Below, piece by piece: positions 1 to 10,988 of a DNA stretch of 64,000 bases (position 1 is the first letter of the stretch; every line of letters begins with the position of its first letter). Source of the DNA: Plasmodiophora brassicae (Eukaryota; Endomyxa: Phytomyxea; Phytomyxea; Plasmodiophorida); assembly GCA_036867785.1 (NCBI GenBank), contig CP145424.1, forward strand, positions 62,001 through 126,000. Reading direction: 5' to 3'. A model generated the notes under the pieces. The model searched no databases and had not been told where the DNA came from. It saw only the letters and a list, made by a program, of their open reading frames with translations. A program made the position numbers and the translations under genes.

Positions 1-3000
1 TTCCGGGCGACGCGGCGCATCATGTCCCGCCAGGACCGGTCGGCGTCGGCGAACCGTCGCGCCTCGTTCGGCAGCTGTTTGAGGATGTCGGGCGACGTGA
101 AGATGGGCTCGAGCTCCGTCCACGTGGTCTGGCACGTCGCCCAGCTGTCCAGGACGTTGCCGACCAGGGTCAGCCGGCGGACCCAGTCGTCGACCTCGTC
201 CTTGAAGTTCGCCACGAACCGCGACGACTGCATCGTCTGCAACGTCAGCTGGCTGTCCTCGAGGTTGGCGATCAGGCCGTCGAGCTGTACGAGCACGAAC
301 GCGTCGTTGCTGTCCCGGTAGGGCGCCAGCGACAGGTCCAGGGCCTCCCATGTGGAGCGCGTGCTGGCCAGCGCCGTCGAGATGGCGTGCTCGCCGACGG
401 CCGTGGCGACCGTGTCGGCGATGAGGTCCTTGTGCCCAAGCAGGTTGATGGCGCGGATCTTGACCAGGTCCAGCGGGTCGCCCTGGACGAACACGTGGCC
501 GACGTAGGCGAACATGGCCTCCCAGTGCTTGGTGCGCATGGATTTGTTGCCGAGGTCCAGGATCACGGGCATCGTCGCCTTCCATTCGTCGATCTGCGCG
601 CGCACCAGCGACGTCAGGGGCGACGGGTCCTTCTTGGCGACCCGGGCAATGTCGCGAGCGAATCGGTTGACGCTGTTGTTCATGGCCTCAACGTCGAGCG
701 TCAGGAACGGCGCCGTTTCCCATTGGGCCACGCTCGCCAGCCAGTCCCGGTACAGGGTCCAGAACTCGCGCCGCGTCTCGAACTTGGCCTTCGCGTCGGC
801 CAGCGAGGCGAACGGGTACAGGTCGATGTCGAACGTCGCCTGGAACGTGTTTAGCGTCGACGCCTGCTCCGCTAACGCGTTCAGCGCCGTCCCGATACGG
901 TCGACTTCGACGAGGACGTCGCCGGGGCCGGCCTGCACGTCCGTGAAGATGCCTTGCGACAGGGCGGCATCCACCAGGGTGACCTCGCTGTTCAGCTTCG
1001 AGATGCCCGAGTCGACCTGCTCCCGCATGGCCGGCATCCGCATCGCCGACCTGTCCATCTCGACGATGATGCGCTCGGCGAACGTCTTCTTCGCCGACCG
1101 CAGCTCGTCGAGCAGGACGGCGTCCTGCGACGGCAGCGCCAGCTTGTGCACCGAGTTCGTCAGCAGGTCGTACATCAGCTCGACCTGGTCGTTCAGCTTC
1201 AGCATGTTGGCCATGTCCTGCTTGAACTTCTTCTGGATGGCGATGTGCTCGGCGAACGCCTTCAGCGTCGTCGGCTCGACGCCGAGCGCCGCCGTCCTCG
1301 ACGTGAACAGCCGCAGGACGCTGTCGCACTTGTCGTGGAACGACTCGAGCAGCAGCTCCTCCATCTCCACGATCGCCTTGTCGACGAGCGGCAGCATCTG
1401 GTTCTTCAGCTTGCGCGACTCGATGTGGAAGATGCCGACCGGGTACCCGGGGCGCATGTTCCGGTCGATGTCGGTGTGCCACGCCGTCTGCTTCGACATG
1501 CAGGCCTGGATCTCCTCGACGGACGGCTGCTGCGCCCGGAACCTGGCAATGTCCCAGCGCTCGCCGAAGTCGAACACCTCGCGCCACTGCTCGAACACCT
1601 GCGCGATCTGCGTCGCCGACTCGAAATCGCGACGAACGCGCTGCTCGATCGCCGCGCACGTCTCGCTGAACAGGGCGCTGTCGCGTATCGTCCCGGCGAC
1701 GTTCGGTTCGGCAGCGCCGGCGACCATGCCCTTGAAGGTCGGCATCTGCAGCAGCCGAGGCACGGATTCCACCGTCGATATCGTGCCGTCGATCGTCTTG
1801 CTGACGATCGACACGACGTCGGCGTCGTTGAGGCCGAACGCCAGGGCGCCATCGGATCCGTACGAGACGGTCGTCTGGAACAGGCCGGTTTTGCGCGGCG
1901 CCTGGAGCACCTCCAGGAACTCGCTGTTGGTCGACAGCGTCAGCTGGACGAGGTTCTCGACGGCCATGTAGTCGATCAGGCGCACGAACGTGCCGAGCAT
2001 GTCGGCCTCGTGGGTCGCCCAGCGCATGTGCTTCAGGCGGGCGGCGCGCTCTTCCTTCATCTTGACCAGCGACACGTTCTTCTGCTGCGCCGGGAACATG
2101 ACCGTCAGCATGTTCTTCGCGTCGCCGCCGACAATGCCCTCGGTGCTGGCGCGGGCCCGCTCCTTCACGTCGGCGCAGACGCGCCCGACCAGCGCCTGCA
2201 GCTTCTCGAGTATCTCCTCGAACTTCTTGGCCGCCCGGCCGCGCTGCTCGACCTGGTCCTTGACGAACTCCTTGGCCAGGTACGTTTGCGACTTGACGTT
2301 CAGCAGGCGGATCGCCTGCAGCTCGTAGATGAGCTTGTTGATCTCCATGAGCGACGGGCAGAACGACTTCTTCGCCAGGAACAGGCTGGCGGTCAGCGCG
2401 GCGCGCTGCTTCCTGTACAGGTTGTACCGAACGTTCGTGCGCCACAGGCGGAACGCCTTCGCCGGGATGTAGTGCTTGAAGAACCGGATCGTCGTCAGCA
2501 CGTTGAAGTTCGTGCTCTCGCGGATCCAGTCGACCAGCGGCATGAACGTGGTCGGCTGGCCGGGCGCGATGTGGACCACGCCGGACGCCGAGATCGTGAA
2601 GTACTCGGCGGCGGCCTGCTTCCGCGGGACGACGTCCAGGTCGTACGGTCGGAACTGGTCGCCCGCATCGCGACGATTGCAGTAGACGAACTTGATGTGC
2701 GACGTGTTGCCGTGCAGGGCGAAGAAGGCGACGGCGTCCTCGCCGGTTCGCAGCGACGCCGCCGACACTTTGGCGCGTTGCAGCGCGGTGAAGGCGTTGT
2801 CTTCGCGTTCCTGCTCGCCGGACAGGAACACCTGACGCAGGACGGGCAGGTGCAGCGGCACAGAACGACGAGACGCGGCGGCGGCCGGCGCCGCTTTCGA
2901 CTGCTCGTTCCCGAACGTCGACGGTAGGTGAAGGACGTCGTCGGCGACGGCATCGGACGCAGCGTTCAGGTTGTCGGATTCCGCATTCAGCTCAAGATGG

Positions 3001-3230
3001 TCCGGGCGACGCTTCGCCGTCCTGGAATTTCGCTGGTGGGTCGCCCTCGACGAGGGCACCTTCCTGTCAAGCCCTTTGATCTGGACGTCGGGCAGGTCGA
3101 ACTGCATGGCGTCGGCGACGACGTCATCCTTGGGGATCGGCGACGCCGGGTCCAGTGATCGCTTGTTGGGGGACAGCCGGTGCCGCTTGGACGGCGACGT
3201 CGCCGGCGATGCGTGCCGCTTGGCGTCCAT
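1..3230 (-). CDS. Axonemal inner-arm dynein heavy chain, N-terminal part (runs off left edge)
   Basis: An uninterrupted frame runs from the ATG at 3230 to the left edge, about 1076 codons with no intron. This is the tail and linker start of an axonemal dynein heavy chain, the motor that bends the flagellum. Family signatures are a block around 2560-2300 encoding RFFKHYIPAK, then FRLWRTNVRYNLYRKQR and NVKSQTYLAKEF, typical of single-headed inner-arm dyneins, and near the left edge the linker motif QLDGLIANLEDSQLTLQTMQ, then WTELEPIFTSPDILKQLP. The AAA motor ring lies outside the window. The first 130 residues are charged and low in conservation, as usual. It is head to head with the SHPRH-like gene. 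Which inner-arm isoform it is cannot be told from this part. Confidence 0.93.
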   Translation of the reverse strand, partial: MDAKRHASPATSPSKRHRLSPNKRSLDPASPIPKDDVVADAMQFDLPDVQIKGLDRKVPSSRATHQRNSRTAKRRPDHLELNAESDNLNAASDAVADDVLHLPSTFGNEQSKAAPAAAASRRSVPLHLPVLRQVFLSGEQEREDNAFTALQRAKVSAASLRTGEDAVAFFALHGNTSHIKFVYCNRRDAGDQFRPYDLDVVPRKQAAAEYFTISASGVVHIAPGQPTTFMPLVDWIRESTNFNVLTTIRFFKHYIPAKAFRLWRTNVRYNLYRKQRAALTASLFLAKKSFCPSLMEINKLIYELQAIRLLNVKSQTYLAKEFVKDQVEQRGRAAKKFEEILEKLQALVGRVCADVKERARASTEGIVGGDAKNMLTVMFPAQQKNVSLVKMKEERAARLKHMRWATHEADMLGTFVRLIDYMAVENLVQLTLSTNSEFLEVLQAPRKTGLFQTTVSYGSDGALAFGLNDADVVSIVSKTIDGTISTVESVPRLLQMPTFKGMVAGAAEPNVAGTIRDSALFSETCAAIEQRVRRDFESATQIAQVFEQWREVFDFGERWDIARFRAQQPSVEEIQACMSKQTAWHTDIDRNMRPGYPVGIFHIESRKLKNQMLPLVDKAIVEMEELLLESFHDKCDSVLRLFTSRTAALGVEPTTLKAFAEHIAIQKKFKQDMANMLKLNDQVELMYDLLTNSVHKLALPSQDAVLLDELRSAKKTFAERIIVEMDRSAMRMPAMREQVDSGISKLNSEVTLVDAALSQGIFTDVQAGPGDVLVEVDRIGTALNALAEQASTLNTFQATFDIDLYPFASLADAKAKFETRREFWTLYRDWLASVAQWETAPFLTLDVEAMNNSVNRFARDIARVAKKDPSPLTSLVRAQIDEWKATMPVILDLGNKSMRTKHWEAMFAYVGHVFVQGDPLDLVKIRAINLLGHKDLIADTVATAVGEHAISTALASTRSTWEALDLSLAPYRDSNDAFVLVQLDGLIANLEDSQLTLQTMQSSRFVANFKDEVDDWVRRLTLVGNVLDSWATCQTTWTELEPIFTSPDILKQLPNEARRFADADRSWRDMMRRVAR

Positions 3231-3684
3231 GACCGACGACCGACTATTATGTGGAGCGTGCAGGTCAGTCACAGGGTTCGACGCCCCATGCTCTGACGCT
3301 AGCGCTGGGTCGCCAACAGGCATGGCGGTGACGGGGCCACCCTATCGCTGCAGGGCGCATATACGGACAGCGCGGTCGGAGAGGCTCCGACGTGACCATG
3401 GAGCGCCGACTCCGGACTTGCTGGGGCCGTTCCGGGGGGGGGCGGACACGGCCCGGCGGCTCTACCGGGCCGCGTGCACGCCAGCCCGGACAGGCGCACA
3501 AAGAAAGAGTTGCGTTGCGTGACTGCGCGTTCGGCCACGGGCAATCGCGGCTCGTGCGCGCCGACGTCACCAGTCGCGGGAAAGGACGTCGTCCGTCCGT
3601 CCGTCTGTCCGTCCCGGGTGCTGCACTGGCCATTTTGCAAACGTGACTGCCGCCGCTGCGACGGTAGTGGTCGCCACGTCGGGG
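3231..3684. promoter_or_regulatory. Shared divergent promoter region, dynein / SHPRH-like
   Basis: This 454-bp gap separates two genes transcribed outward, so it must hold both promoters. A tetranucleotide tract of GTCC/GTCT units lies at about 3591-3614. No TATA box stands out. No ORF here looks real on either strand. Confidence 0.5.
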
Positions 3685-6600
3685 ATGGACGCGCGCGTGC
3701 GGCGCTGGATGGCGGCGTCCGGGGCGCCGATCGGGCACACGACGCCGGCGCAGCGCGACGCGATGCCCGAGGACGACCTGCACCGGCGCAACGTCGAGAT
3801 TGCCGCGCGCCAACAGCAGCTGGACGAGGTCATGCTCGACGACGACGCCGATTTCGACGCCATCGACGACGAGATGGACGACCTGCTGGCCGAGTCCGAT
3901 GAGATCGAGGCGCTCCTCGAGGATCGCTTCCGCGTGGTCGGCGGCGGGCGCCTCTGGCTGCAGCCCGCCATCGCCGAGGCGTCGGCCATCGCCCGACAAC
4001 TGGCGCCGCCGCCACCCGACGCCCTGGTCCGTCCTGCAACCTTTCGCTGCGGTGGTATCGATTCGTCTGACACCTGTTGTTGTTCACGTTCTAGGCAGGC
4101 AGCAGGGCGTCCGTGGCGACAACGTGGGCGGCTCGCCTCGAGGAGGCTCTGGCGGCTCGATCGGCACCGGCAGTGTATGCATCCGGCGTGCTGAAAGGCG
4201 CCCACGACGAGTTCGAACGACGTGAACGGGAGGGGGAGGAACGCGCGCGGAAGCGCCCGCGGAAGGCAAAGGCCCAGGCGCGTGCGCCGCCCGCCGCCTC
4301 GTACACGTGGCGCGTCGGCGCGATCTGGGTGCGCCTGCCCGATCGCGTGACGCCCGGCCCGGTCCGGGTCGACTTTGGCAGCGCCGTCGTCGTCCTGGAG
4401 CAGGACGGCGACACGCGGTCGCTGAACGCGCCCGATGCCGACCGTGGGTGGGGCGTCCACACGCCGTTCGGCGCGATTCACGTCCTGTGCCGCGAGCGGG
4501 TCGCCCGCGTCGACACGGAAGTGTTCGCGTCGTCCGACAACGACGACGCGTCGTCGTCGTCGCTGCTCCGCGTCCAGCTGGCGTTCCACCCGCGCGTCTT
4601 CACGCAGCGGTCGTCGCGGCCCGTCCTGCGCCTGGCCATCCACAACGCGCTGGCCGCCTGCGACGCCATCGACCCGTTCGACGTGCACGATCGCGTCGCG
4701 GACGACGACGACGACCACATCGCGATGACGATCGCCGGCCTGTACGGCGCCCTGCAGCCGTCGTCGTCGGCGCCGGTCTACCCGTCGGCGCTGTTGCCGT
4801 CGACGGTGACGGCGATCCCGTCGCGGTACCAGTTGCAGGCCGTCGCCTGGATGGTCGATCGCGAAGGGCGCGCCGTCGACGTCGACGACCCGTGCTGCGC
4901 CCGGTTCAACGTCGCGTCGCCGGACGGCCTGCACGACAGCGTCTGGTTCGACCGGGTCACGGGGCGCTTCGCCGTCGACCCACCCGCCCGCGTTCGCGCG
5001 CCCTGCGGCGGCATCCTCGCCGACGAGATGGGCCTGGGGAAATCGCTCGAAACGCTGCTGCTGATCAGCGCGCGGCGTCGCGATCCCGGCGAATGCGGCC
5101 GGGTGCTGCTGTCGCCCTGGGACGGCCGGCCCGTCACGACGTGCGCCACGACGCTGATCGTCGCGCCGAGGAGCCTGCTCGCCCAGTGGCGCTGCGAGCT
5201 CGAACGTCACTGCCCGCACCTGTCGTCGCTGACGTATCTGTCGTCGTCGTCGTCGGTCACCGCCAAGGACATGTCGTCCGTCGACGTCGTCCTGACGTCG
5301 TTCGACGTCCTGCGACAGGAGGTGCACTACTCCAAGGCGGTCCCGTACGGGTTGCGCGGCGAGAAGGTGCACCGCATCCCGACGACGCCGCTCCTGGAGT
5401 TGCAATTCCACCGCCTGGTCTGCGACGAGGCGCAGCAGGTCGACAACACGGTGACGGGCGCGGCGCAGATGGCGCTGCGCATCGAGGCGCGCGCGCGCTG
5501 GTGCGTCACCGGCACGCCGCTCGGCCGGCACGGCCTGGACGACTTCAGGGCGCTGTTCACCATGATCGCGTACGACCCGTTCCAGGCGGCCGGCGCCTTC
5601 TCGACGCTGCTGCTGGCGCCCTGGTACGCTGGCGACCCGCGGCCGATGCTCGCGGCGGTCGGCGCCGTCTTCTGGAGGAACTCGAAGGCGTCGGTCGCGC
5701 GCGAATTGCACCTGCCGCCGCTGACCACAACGGACGTGCGCCTGTCGTTCAACACGGTCGAGGCGGAATGCTACCGTCGCCTACGCGCCGAGACGCGAAC
5801 CCTCGTGATGGACGACGATCGGCGAGGGGCGCTCCCGTACGGCAACAAGGACGAAGACGTGTTCCTGCATCGGCGCCTGGAGCAGTTGCGGCAGGCCTGT
5901 TGCCATCCGCAGGTACGGCGCGAGCACACCGTGTACGTCCACGCCGCCTGCTGAACGGTGGCGTTTGGGTCGTGTGGCGCAGGTTCAGAACGGGCACAGC
6001 GGATTCGACACGTGCCGCGGCCACAGGATGATGTCGATGGATCAGATCAGCGAGACGCTCTGCCGCGCCGCCCAGGACGACGTGTCCGGCGCCGAGCGCG
6101 ACCTGTGCCGCGCGCTGAACCGCCTCGGCGCGCTCCACATTGCTGCTGGGGATGACCGGCGCGCCTGGTCGGCGCTGGCGCAGGCCTGGCGCATCGCCGA
6201 GAGCGGCTACGAGCACGCGACGTCGTCGTCCGAGTTCGCGCTCGTCCCGACGGAATCGATCGTGACGGCCAACAGCCAGCACCGCGCCTGGCAGCAGGTG
6301 CTGATCGTGACGCTGACCCTGCTGGACGGCGTCGCCACGCGCCTGCTCGCGTCCGACGAGGCGGCCGCCGACGATCCGGACCTGGTGTCCAGCGCCGACC
6401 TGGTCGCCAGGCAGCGCAAGACGACGCTGGACGAGCACCTGGTCGTCCTGCTCGAACGGGTGCGCGACATCCGCGACCTGATTGGCGACTACGTCGGCAG
6501 CGTCCTGGACCTGCACATGCCAGCGTGCGGGGCGGACGCGCGCCGCCTGGCCGAGCGAATCCGGCGGGAGGCGCCAGCGCTCTCGCCCGACCTACTGGAC

Positions 6601-8220
6601 GCGGCGGTGACCCTTCAGGTAGGCTCGGGGCGGCGGCTCTCTGGAATCGGAACGTTAATCGCCATGACGATGTGTGTACAGGGCCGCCTGGCCGCAGAGC
6701 GGAACGCGATCGACGTTCGCCTGCGAGCGCAGCGCCTGCACGACGTGAACGAGCTGATCGGCCTGTGCGAAGGTCCCGCCGGGCGCCTGAAGCAGCGCTG
6801 CCTGGCCGAGCTGTGCGGCCCATCGGTCGTCGGCACGTCGTCGCGTCTGTCGTTCCGCTCGCTGCTGGTCAGGGAGCGGGCGTCGCTGCTCAAGTCTCTG
6901 GGCGACAACGCCGACCCGGTGGCGACCCGGGACGACTGCCTGGCGCTGACGGCGCAGCGCGTCCAGGTCGACAGCGGCCTGCTGATCACGAAGATCGCGC
7001 GCGAGGTCGAGAAGCAGCGCGGGCGCCTCGACGAGGCCGAACGGGCCCTGGACGACGAGCGACGGTGCATCGCCGGCTGGTGCGCCATCCCCGACACGTC
7101 GGCCGAGGCGGACCGGTCGCGGCTCCTGGCCCAGGTGATGTGATCCCGTTGCGCAACGGAGCGTCGTCTTCTCGGCTGACACCACCCTCGGCTTCTGCAG
7201 GTGTCCAACCTGCGGGTGACGTGCCAGCGCGCCCTGTCGCACGTGCGGTACCTGAGGTACCGGTTCAGCGCGGGCGGCCACGAGACGACGTGCGCCATCT
7301 GCCTGGCCGTCGCCGACCAGCCCGTCATCACCGTCTGCTTCCACCTGTTCTGCCGCAACTGCATCGTCAACATCCTCGACAGGAAGGGCAACGGCAAGTG
7401 CCCGTCGTGTCGCCATGCCCTGTCGACGACCACGATGTACGTCGCGTGTTCCCCGCTGTGGCAGCACAGTGACGCGATACGCGTGCGCCCAGGTACACGG
7501 TCGTGTCGCATGCCGACGATCGTCAGAGCGGGGCGGCGGCGGCACCGTCGCCGTCGGAAGCGGCGATGCTGTCGCAGGAGATGGTCGGTGCCCAGCAGTT
7601 CTCGACGAAGATCGGCGCCGTCGTCCGGTCCATCCTGTGGGCGTGCCGGCAATCGCCGGGCGCCAAGGTCCTCGTGTTCTCCCAGTTCAGGCCGATCCTG
7701 TCGATCGTCAGCCGGGCGCTGGCGGCGAACGGCGTCGAGCACCGGCACCTGGATGGGAACCTGCGGGAGCGGGCGTCCGCCCTGGAGCTGTTCCAGGACC
7801 CGGGCAGCCGCGTGCGCGCCCTGCTCATGTCGTTGCGCCACGACGCCAGCGGCCTGACGCTGCATGCCGCCCAGTACGTCGTGCTGGTGGAACCGTCGCT
7901 GAACCCGGCCATCGAGGACCAGGCCATCAGTCGCGTGCACCGGCGGGGCCAGACGCGCAGTACGTTCGTGTACAGGTACGCGGCACCTGCATCCCGCCTG
8001 GTCCTGCCGTCTGTGCCCACCACCCCCTCGCCTGTGCAGGTTCCTGGTCGACCGGTCGATCGAGGAGAAGATTATCGAGATCCAGCGTCATCGACGGGAG
8101 CTGATGCGGCGGCAGCAGGATGAGGGTGACGGCGCACCGGACAGTGTTCCCGCGCGAGTCGCCATGCGCGAGCACGTGTCCATGCCCGAGCTGCTGCGGT
8201 GCCTCGACGACGACACGTAG
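3685..8220 (+). CDS. SHPRH: SHPRH-type SNF2 helicase / RING E3 ubiquitin ligase
   Basis: Seven exons join in frame: 3685-4054, 4099-5912, 5983-6618, 6682-7134, 7201-7436, 7493-7975, 8040-8220, giving about 1390 residues. Helicase lobe 1 has ADEMGLGKSLETLL (Walker A) and the DEAQ box VCDEAQQVDN. The RQACCHPQ motif and a helical region follow, then a C3HC4 RING (TTCAICLAV ... CFHLFCRNC ... CPSC) in exon 5, then lobe 2 with KVLVFSQF, HRHLDGNLRERA and ISRVHRRGQTR. This domain order, with the RING between the lobes, is that of SHPRH, which polyubiquitinates PCNA in post-replication repair. The insert after Walker A is only about 25 residues, so the linker-histone and PHD modules of vertebrate SHPRH are absent. 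The start is the first in-frame ATG; a longer 5' exon is possible. Confidence 0.9.
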
Positions 8221-8343
8221 GGCGCTGGATGCGCTCGTCCGACCCTTCCCCCGAATCGCTATCTATTATTGTACGTTCCCCACACGCCGATGATGACGCA
8301 TTACTGCTGGAATGTATTGGGAGGGCGTGCGCCAGGCACAGGA

Positions 8344-8808
8344 TTAAATGATGCCGATACGGTTGGCAACGTCCAGTGCGTCGACGTCGGCGGTCAGGCG
8401 CACGTACGCCTTCTTCTGCCCGTCGGGGCGGATCAGCGTGTTGACCTTCTGGACGCTGACGTCGTACATGCCCTTGACGCTGTCGCTGATCTTGACCTTA
8501 TTGGCGCGGATGTCCACGATGAACGTCAGCGTGTTGGACTCCTCGATCTTCTTCATGGCGCTTTCCGTCGTCAGCGGGAACTTGATGACGGCGTACTTGT
8601 CCATCTTGTCGCGGGACGGCGCCGATTTGCGCGCGTACCGCGGCGCCCTCGGCAGACGGAGCGTCTTCGGGCGGCGGAACGTCGTGTTGGTTCGCACCTT
8701 CACGACATTCTTCGTGTAGCTGCCCTTCTTAACGGCCTTGGCCGACTCCTTGGCCTTGGCCGCGCCCGATGACGGCTTCGAGGCCACCTTCGACGACGCC
8801 TTCTTCAT
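8344..8808 (-). CDS. RPL23A: 60S ribosomal protein uL23 (L23a)
   Basis: A single exon of 154 residues. The lysine- and alanine-rich N-terminus is typical of eukaryotic L23a, and the conserved core reads [19 protein letters not shown], then [13 protein letters not shown] and [20 protein letters not shown] at the C-terminus. The protein sits at the polypeptide exit tunnel and docks nascent-chain factors such as SRP and NAC. It converges on the 3' end of the SHPRH-like gene with a 123-bp gap. The promoter carries the box shared with eL31, eS27 and NOL11. Confidence 0.96.
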   Translation of the reverse strand: MKKASSKVASKPSSGAAKAKESAKAVKKGSYTKNVVKVRTNTTFRRPKTLRLPRAPRYARKSAPSRDKMDKYAVIKFPLTTESAMKKIEESNTLTFIVDIRANKVKISDSVKGMYDVSVQKVNTLIRPDGQKKAYVRLTADVDALDVANRIGII

Positions 8809-8885
8809 CGTGTAAGCGATCTGACCGCTACGGACTCCGTCACGGACTTAATCACAGCGATCTATGGCGCCCGCCCTAATAACGG
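8809..8885 (-). promoter_or_regulatory. uL23 promoter with shared ribosomal-gene box
   Basis: Read in the direction of the gene, this stretch has TTAGGGCGGG about 63 nt upstream of the ATG (8871-8880 region) and GTCCGTGACGGAGTCCGTAG ending about 22 nt upstream (8831-8850). The eL31 promoter aligns along the same length with both boxes at nearly the same distances, so it is unlikely to be chance. Confidence 0.7.
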
Positions 8886-9908
8886 CACACCGCGGGCCGT
8901 GCCTGCGAACTCGGGAACAGCGAGGTTTGGTACGCGCAGGCATCCAGTGGGATGCGCGACCTGCGGGTGGTGGTGGAGTTCCCGTCAGCAAACGTCGCGA
9001 TCTCGTGCTCCAGACACGATCTGTAGTCTGGTCGAAGCCGCATCATCTAGCATTCTCGTGCCCAGTGCGACGTCCTGTCTCCTCATAGACTGCATCCGCT
9101 GTCGGATCTGGGCCGTTTGGGCATTGCATCGAGAGCCAAACCAAGGGTGATGACGCTGATTCGAAGGATGTCATCGAGGCTGGGCGTCGTACGACCAGCT
9201 GTGCCGCCAGGGTCACCCGCCTGAACGGCCGTCTGGCTGCCGTACGTCCTGCGCAGCCGATCATGGCACTGTGATGCACCCCGAGCCGTGGAGCTGGACA
9301 TGAAGTTTGGATGTCAACTACAGGACGAGCAGGACCGCCAGATTGATTCTCCACCCACACGACGCCACTGAGTCAAGCGACAATGCTGTCATCGACGATA
9401 AAGAGCTCGCACGTCTGCATCAAGAGGCGGCAGACCAGCGTGCACGTGCCGTCACCGATGACGACCGCGCCGCAAGGCGCCTCCCAGACGAAGAGGACCG
9501 TCGTCTGCATGCGGAATTGCCAGAACCAGGATAGGGACCTATGGACACAGCAGGCGCGCCTCCTCATCACGATATCGGCGCCGATCGATGCCGAGCTGGC
9601 GCGTTCGCTCGACCGCATGTTGTCACCTGCTCGACTACTAATACAACCAGGAGTCTCCGTCAGGCTTACTAGAATTTTCGGGTGAGACGATGACGCTATG
9701 CTCGCCGTGGGCACGCCCAATCTCAAACAGTAATCGATTCGCTCCGCTTGGCATCGCGTGATTTCAACAATGAAACGGACAAGACGGGCCCTGCAACCGC
9801 GCCCCGTGTCAGCCACGACATACAACTTCATACCAGCGTTGGGTAGCGCCATAGCTGATCGAATGTTGAGGATCCATATAGTACGTATAAGTCGGACAGA
9901 GTCGCCAG
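8886..9908. other. Intergenic, no gene seen
   Basis: About 1 kb with only short overlapping ORFs of random composition. I looked for tRNA B-boxes, snRNA-like motifs and repeats and saw none that hold up. Confidence 0.5.
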
Positions 9909-10988
9909 TTATGGGAGAGCACCGCTCTGGGTACCCCATTCCTCCTGCTGTAGCTGGCGAGCGTAGAGCTCATCGTCCCTTGCCGCTTCGTTGTGGTATT
10001 CCTGCTGCAACACGCGGGCCAAGCCCGCATCGTTCGCCGTCGCGTCGTTCTGAGCTTCTTGCTGTGCTTGGAGGGCCTCCGGATACAGGTGAAACGCGTT
10101 TTCCTCGCCATCATCCTGCACTGTCGTTGCTGGCCAGGTAGGCTCTAACGAAACAGGCTGCCCCGCCAGCTCCCCGGCCGCCTCTATGGCACACACCTGC
10201 TGCAGCAACTGATCCAACAATTCACCGTCGATAACAATACTGCAGCCATGCATCATCGACGTCTGAGCACGTGGTTCACGTCGCGGCGCTGGTCCGGAGG
10301 ACCGCATGAGCCAGTCTTGATCACCTCGGGCAGGTAGACGCCGGGCGCCGGCTGCCAACCCCAGCGTATCGTCGACGATATCAGAACCGGAGCTTGCATA
10401 GGACGCCAGTGAAATCGTCGCATCGTCTTCATCGTCTGTGGCTGCGTTGGAGCTTGCGGCACTTGCTTCCGACTGGTCTGATTCTTCAGCCTGGGTGGAG
10501 TGGTGGCGCCACCAGAATCTGTCCATCGTGACATCGTCGCTGTCATCTTCCTTCGGGCGCCGGTGACCCATCGCAGGAGCAAGGCTCGCTAATTGTTCAT
10601 CCTCTGAAGCGTATTTCCTCCCTTTGTCGTCGGCGACGGCATTGGACGCTATTGCGCTTGCGTCCGATGTGCCCGGTTGGTCTGGATCGCAATGCCAGGA
10701 TCGTTTGCCCCGGAGCGCGGGGCTCAGACGAGGTTTCAAATGAGGGATCCGGACTTCATCGATTGATCTCGTTAGACAGGACACGATAACCGTCTTCCAG
10801 TCAGTGGAGCTTCCGGCCGACGTGGACGTTTGGCTCTCAATGCAATTGATGACGCTCTCGCGTAAACCGGAAGACAAGCTGGCGGGGATATGTAGGCCTG
10901 CAATGATGTCATCCACGTCCAACATCACCGTTGGCGACACACCAGCATACGCGGCAACCGCCATCAGGAACCCGATCGTCCAGATCAT
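9909..10988 (-). CDS. Orphan secreted-type protein with C-terminal LQQEE repeats, copy 1
   Basis: A single exon of 359 residues, not recognised as any known family. It starts with a signal-peptide-like segment (MIWTIGFLMAVAAYAG) and has a central acidic, serine-rich region. The last 90 residues hold about four helical repeats of the pattern acidic-x-x-hydrophobic-A-x-x-L-Q-x-E, for example DDELYARQLQQEEW. The pattern resembles ubiquitin-interacting helices of the MIU/UIM type, but a secretion signal argues against a cytosolic ubiquitin role, so a coiled coil is an alternative. A diverged paralogue lies at 30982-31938 with the same architecture, including the W-K-x-V-x-V-S-C and WHCD motifs near residues 60-120. 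Retention of the frame in two diverged copies supports a real gene. Confidence 0.7.
   Translation of the reverse strand: MIWTIGFLMAVAAYAGVSPTVMLDVDDIIAGLHIPASLSSGLRESVINCIESQTSTSAGSSTDWKTVIVSCLTRSIDEVRIPHLKPRLSPALRGKRSWHCDPDQPGTSDASAIASNAVADDKGRKYASEDEQLASLAPAMGHRRPKEDDSDDVTMDRFWWRHHSTQAEESDQSEASAASSNAATDDEDDATISLASYASSGSDIVDDTLGLAAGARRLPARGDQDWLMRSSGPAPRREPRAQTSMMHGCSIVIDGELLDQLLQQVCAIEAAGELAGQPVSLEPTWPATTVQDDGEENAFHLYPEALQAQQEAQNDATANDAGLARVLQQEYHNEAARDDELYARQLQQEEWGTQSGALP

Noticed and set aside
514-1971. Long plus-strand ORF over the dynein gene
   Set aside because: Ser/Arg-rich shadow of the minus-strand dynein frame, which alone carries family motifs.
3567-5711. 714-codon minus-strand ORF over the SHPRH-like gene
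   Set aside because: Arg/Asp-rich shadow caused by GC-rich codons; the plus strand carries the helicase motifs.
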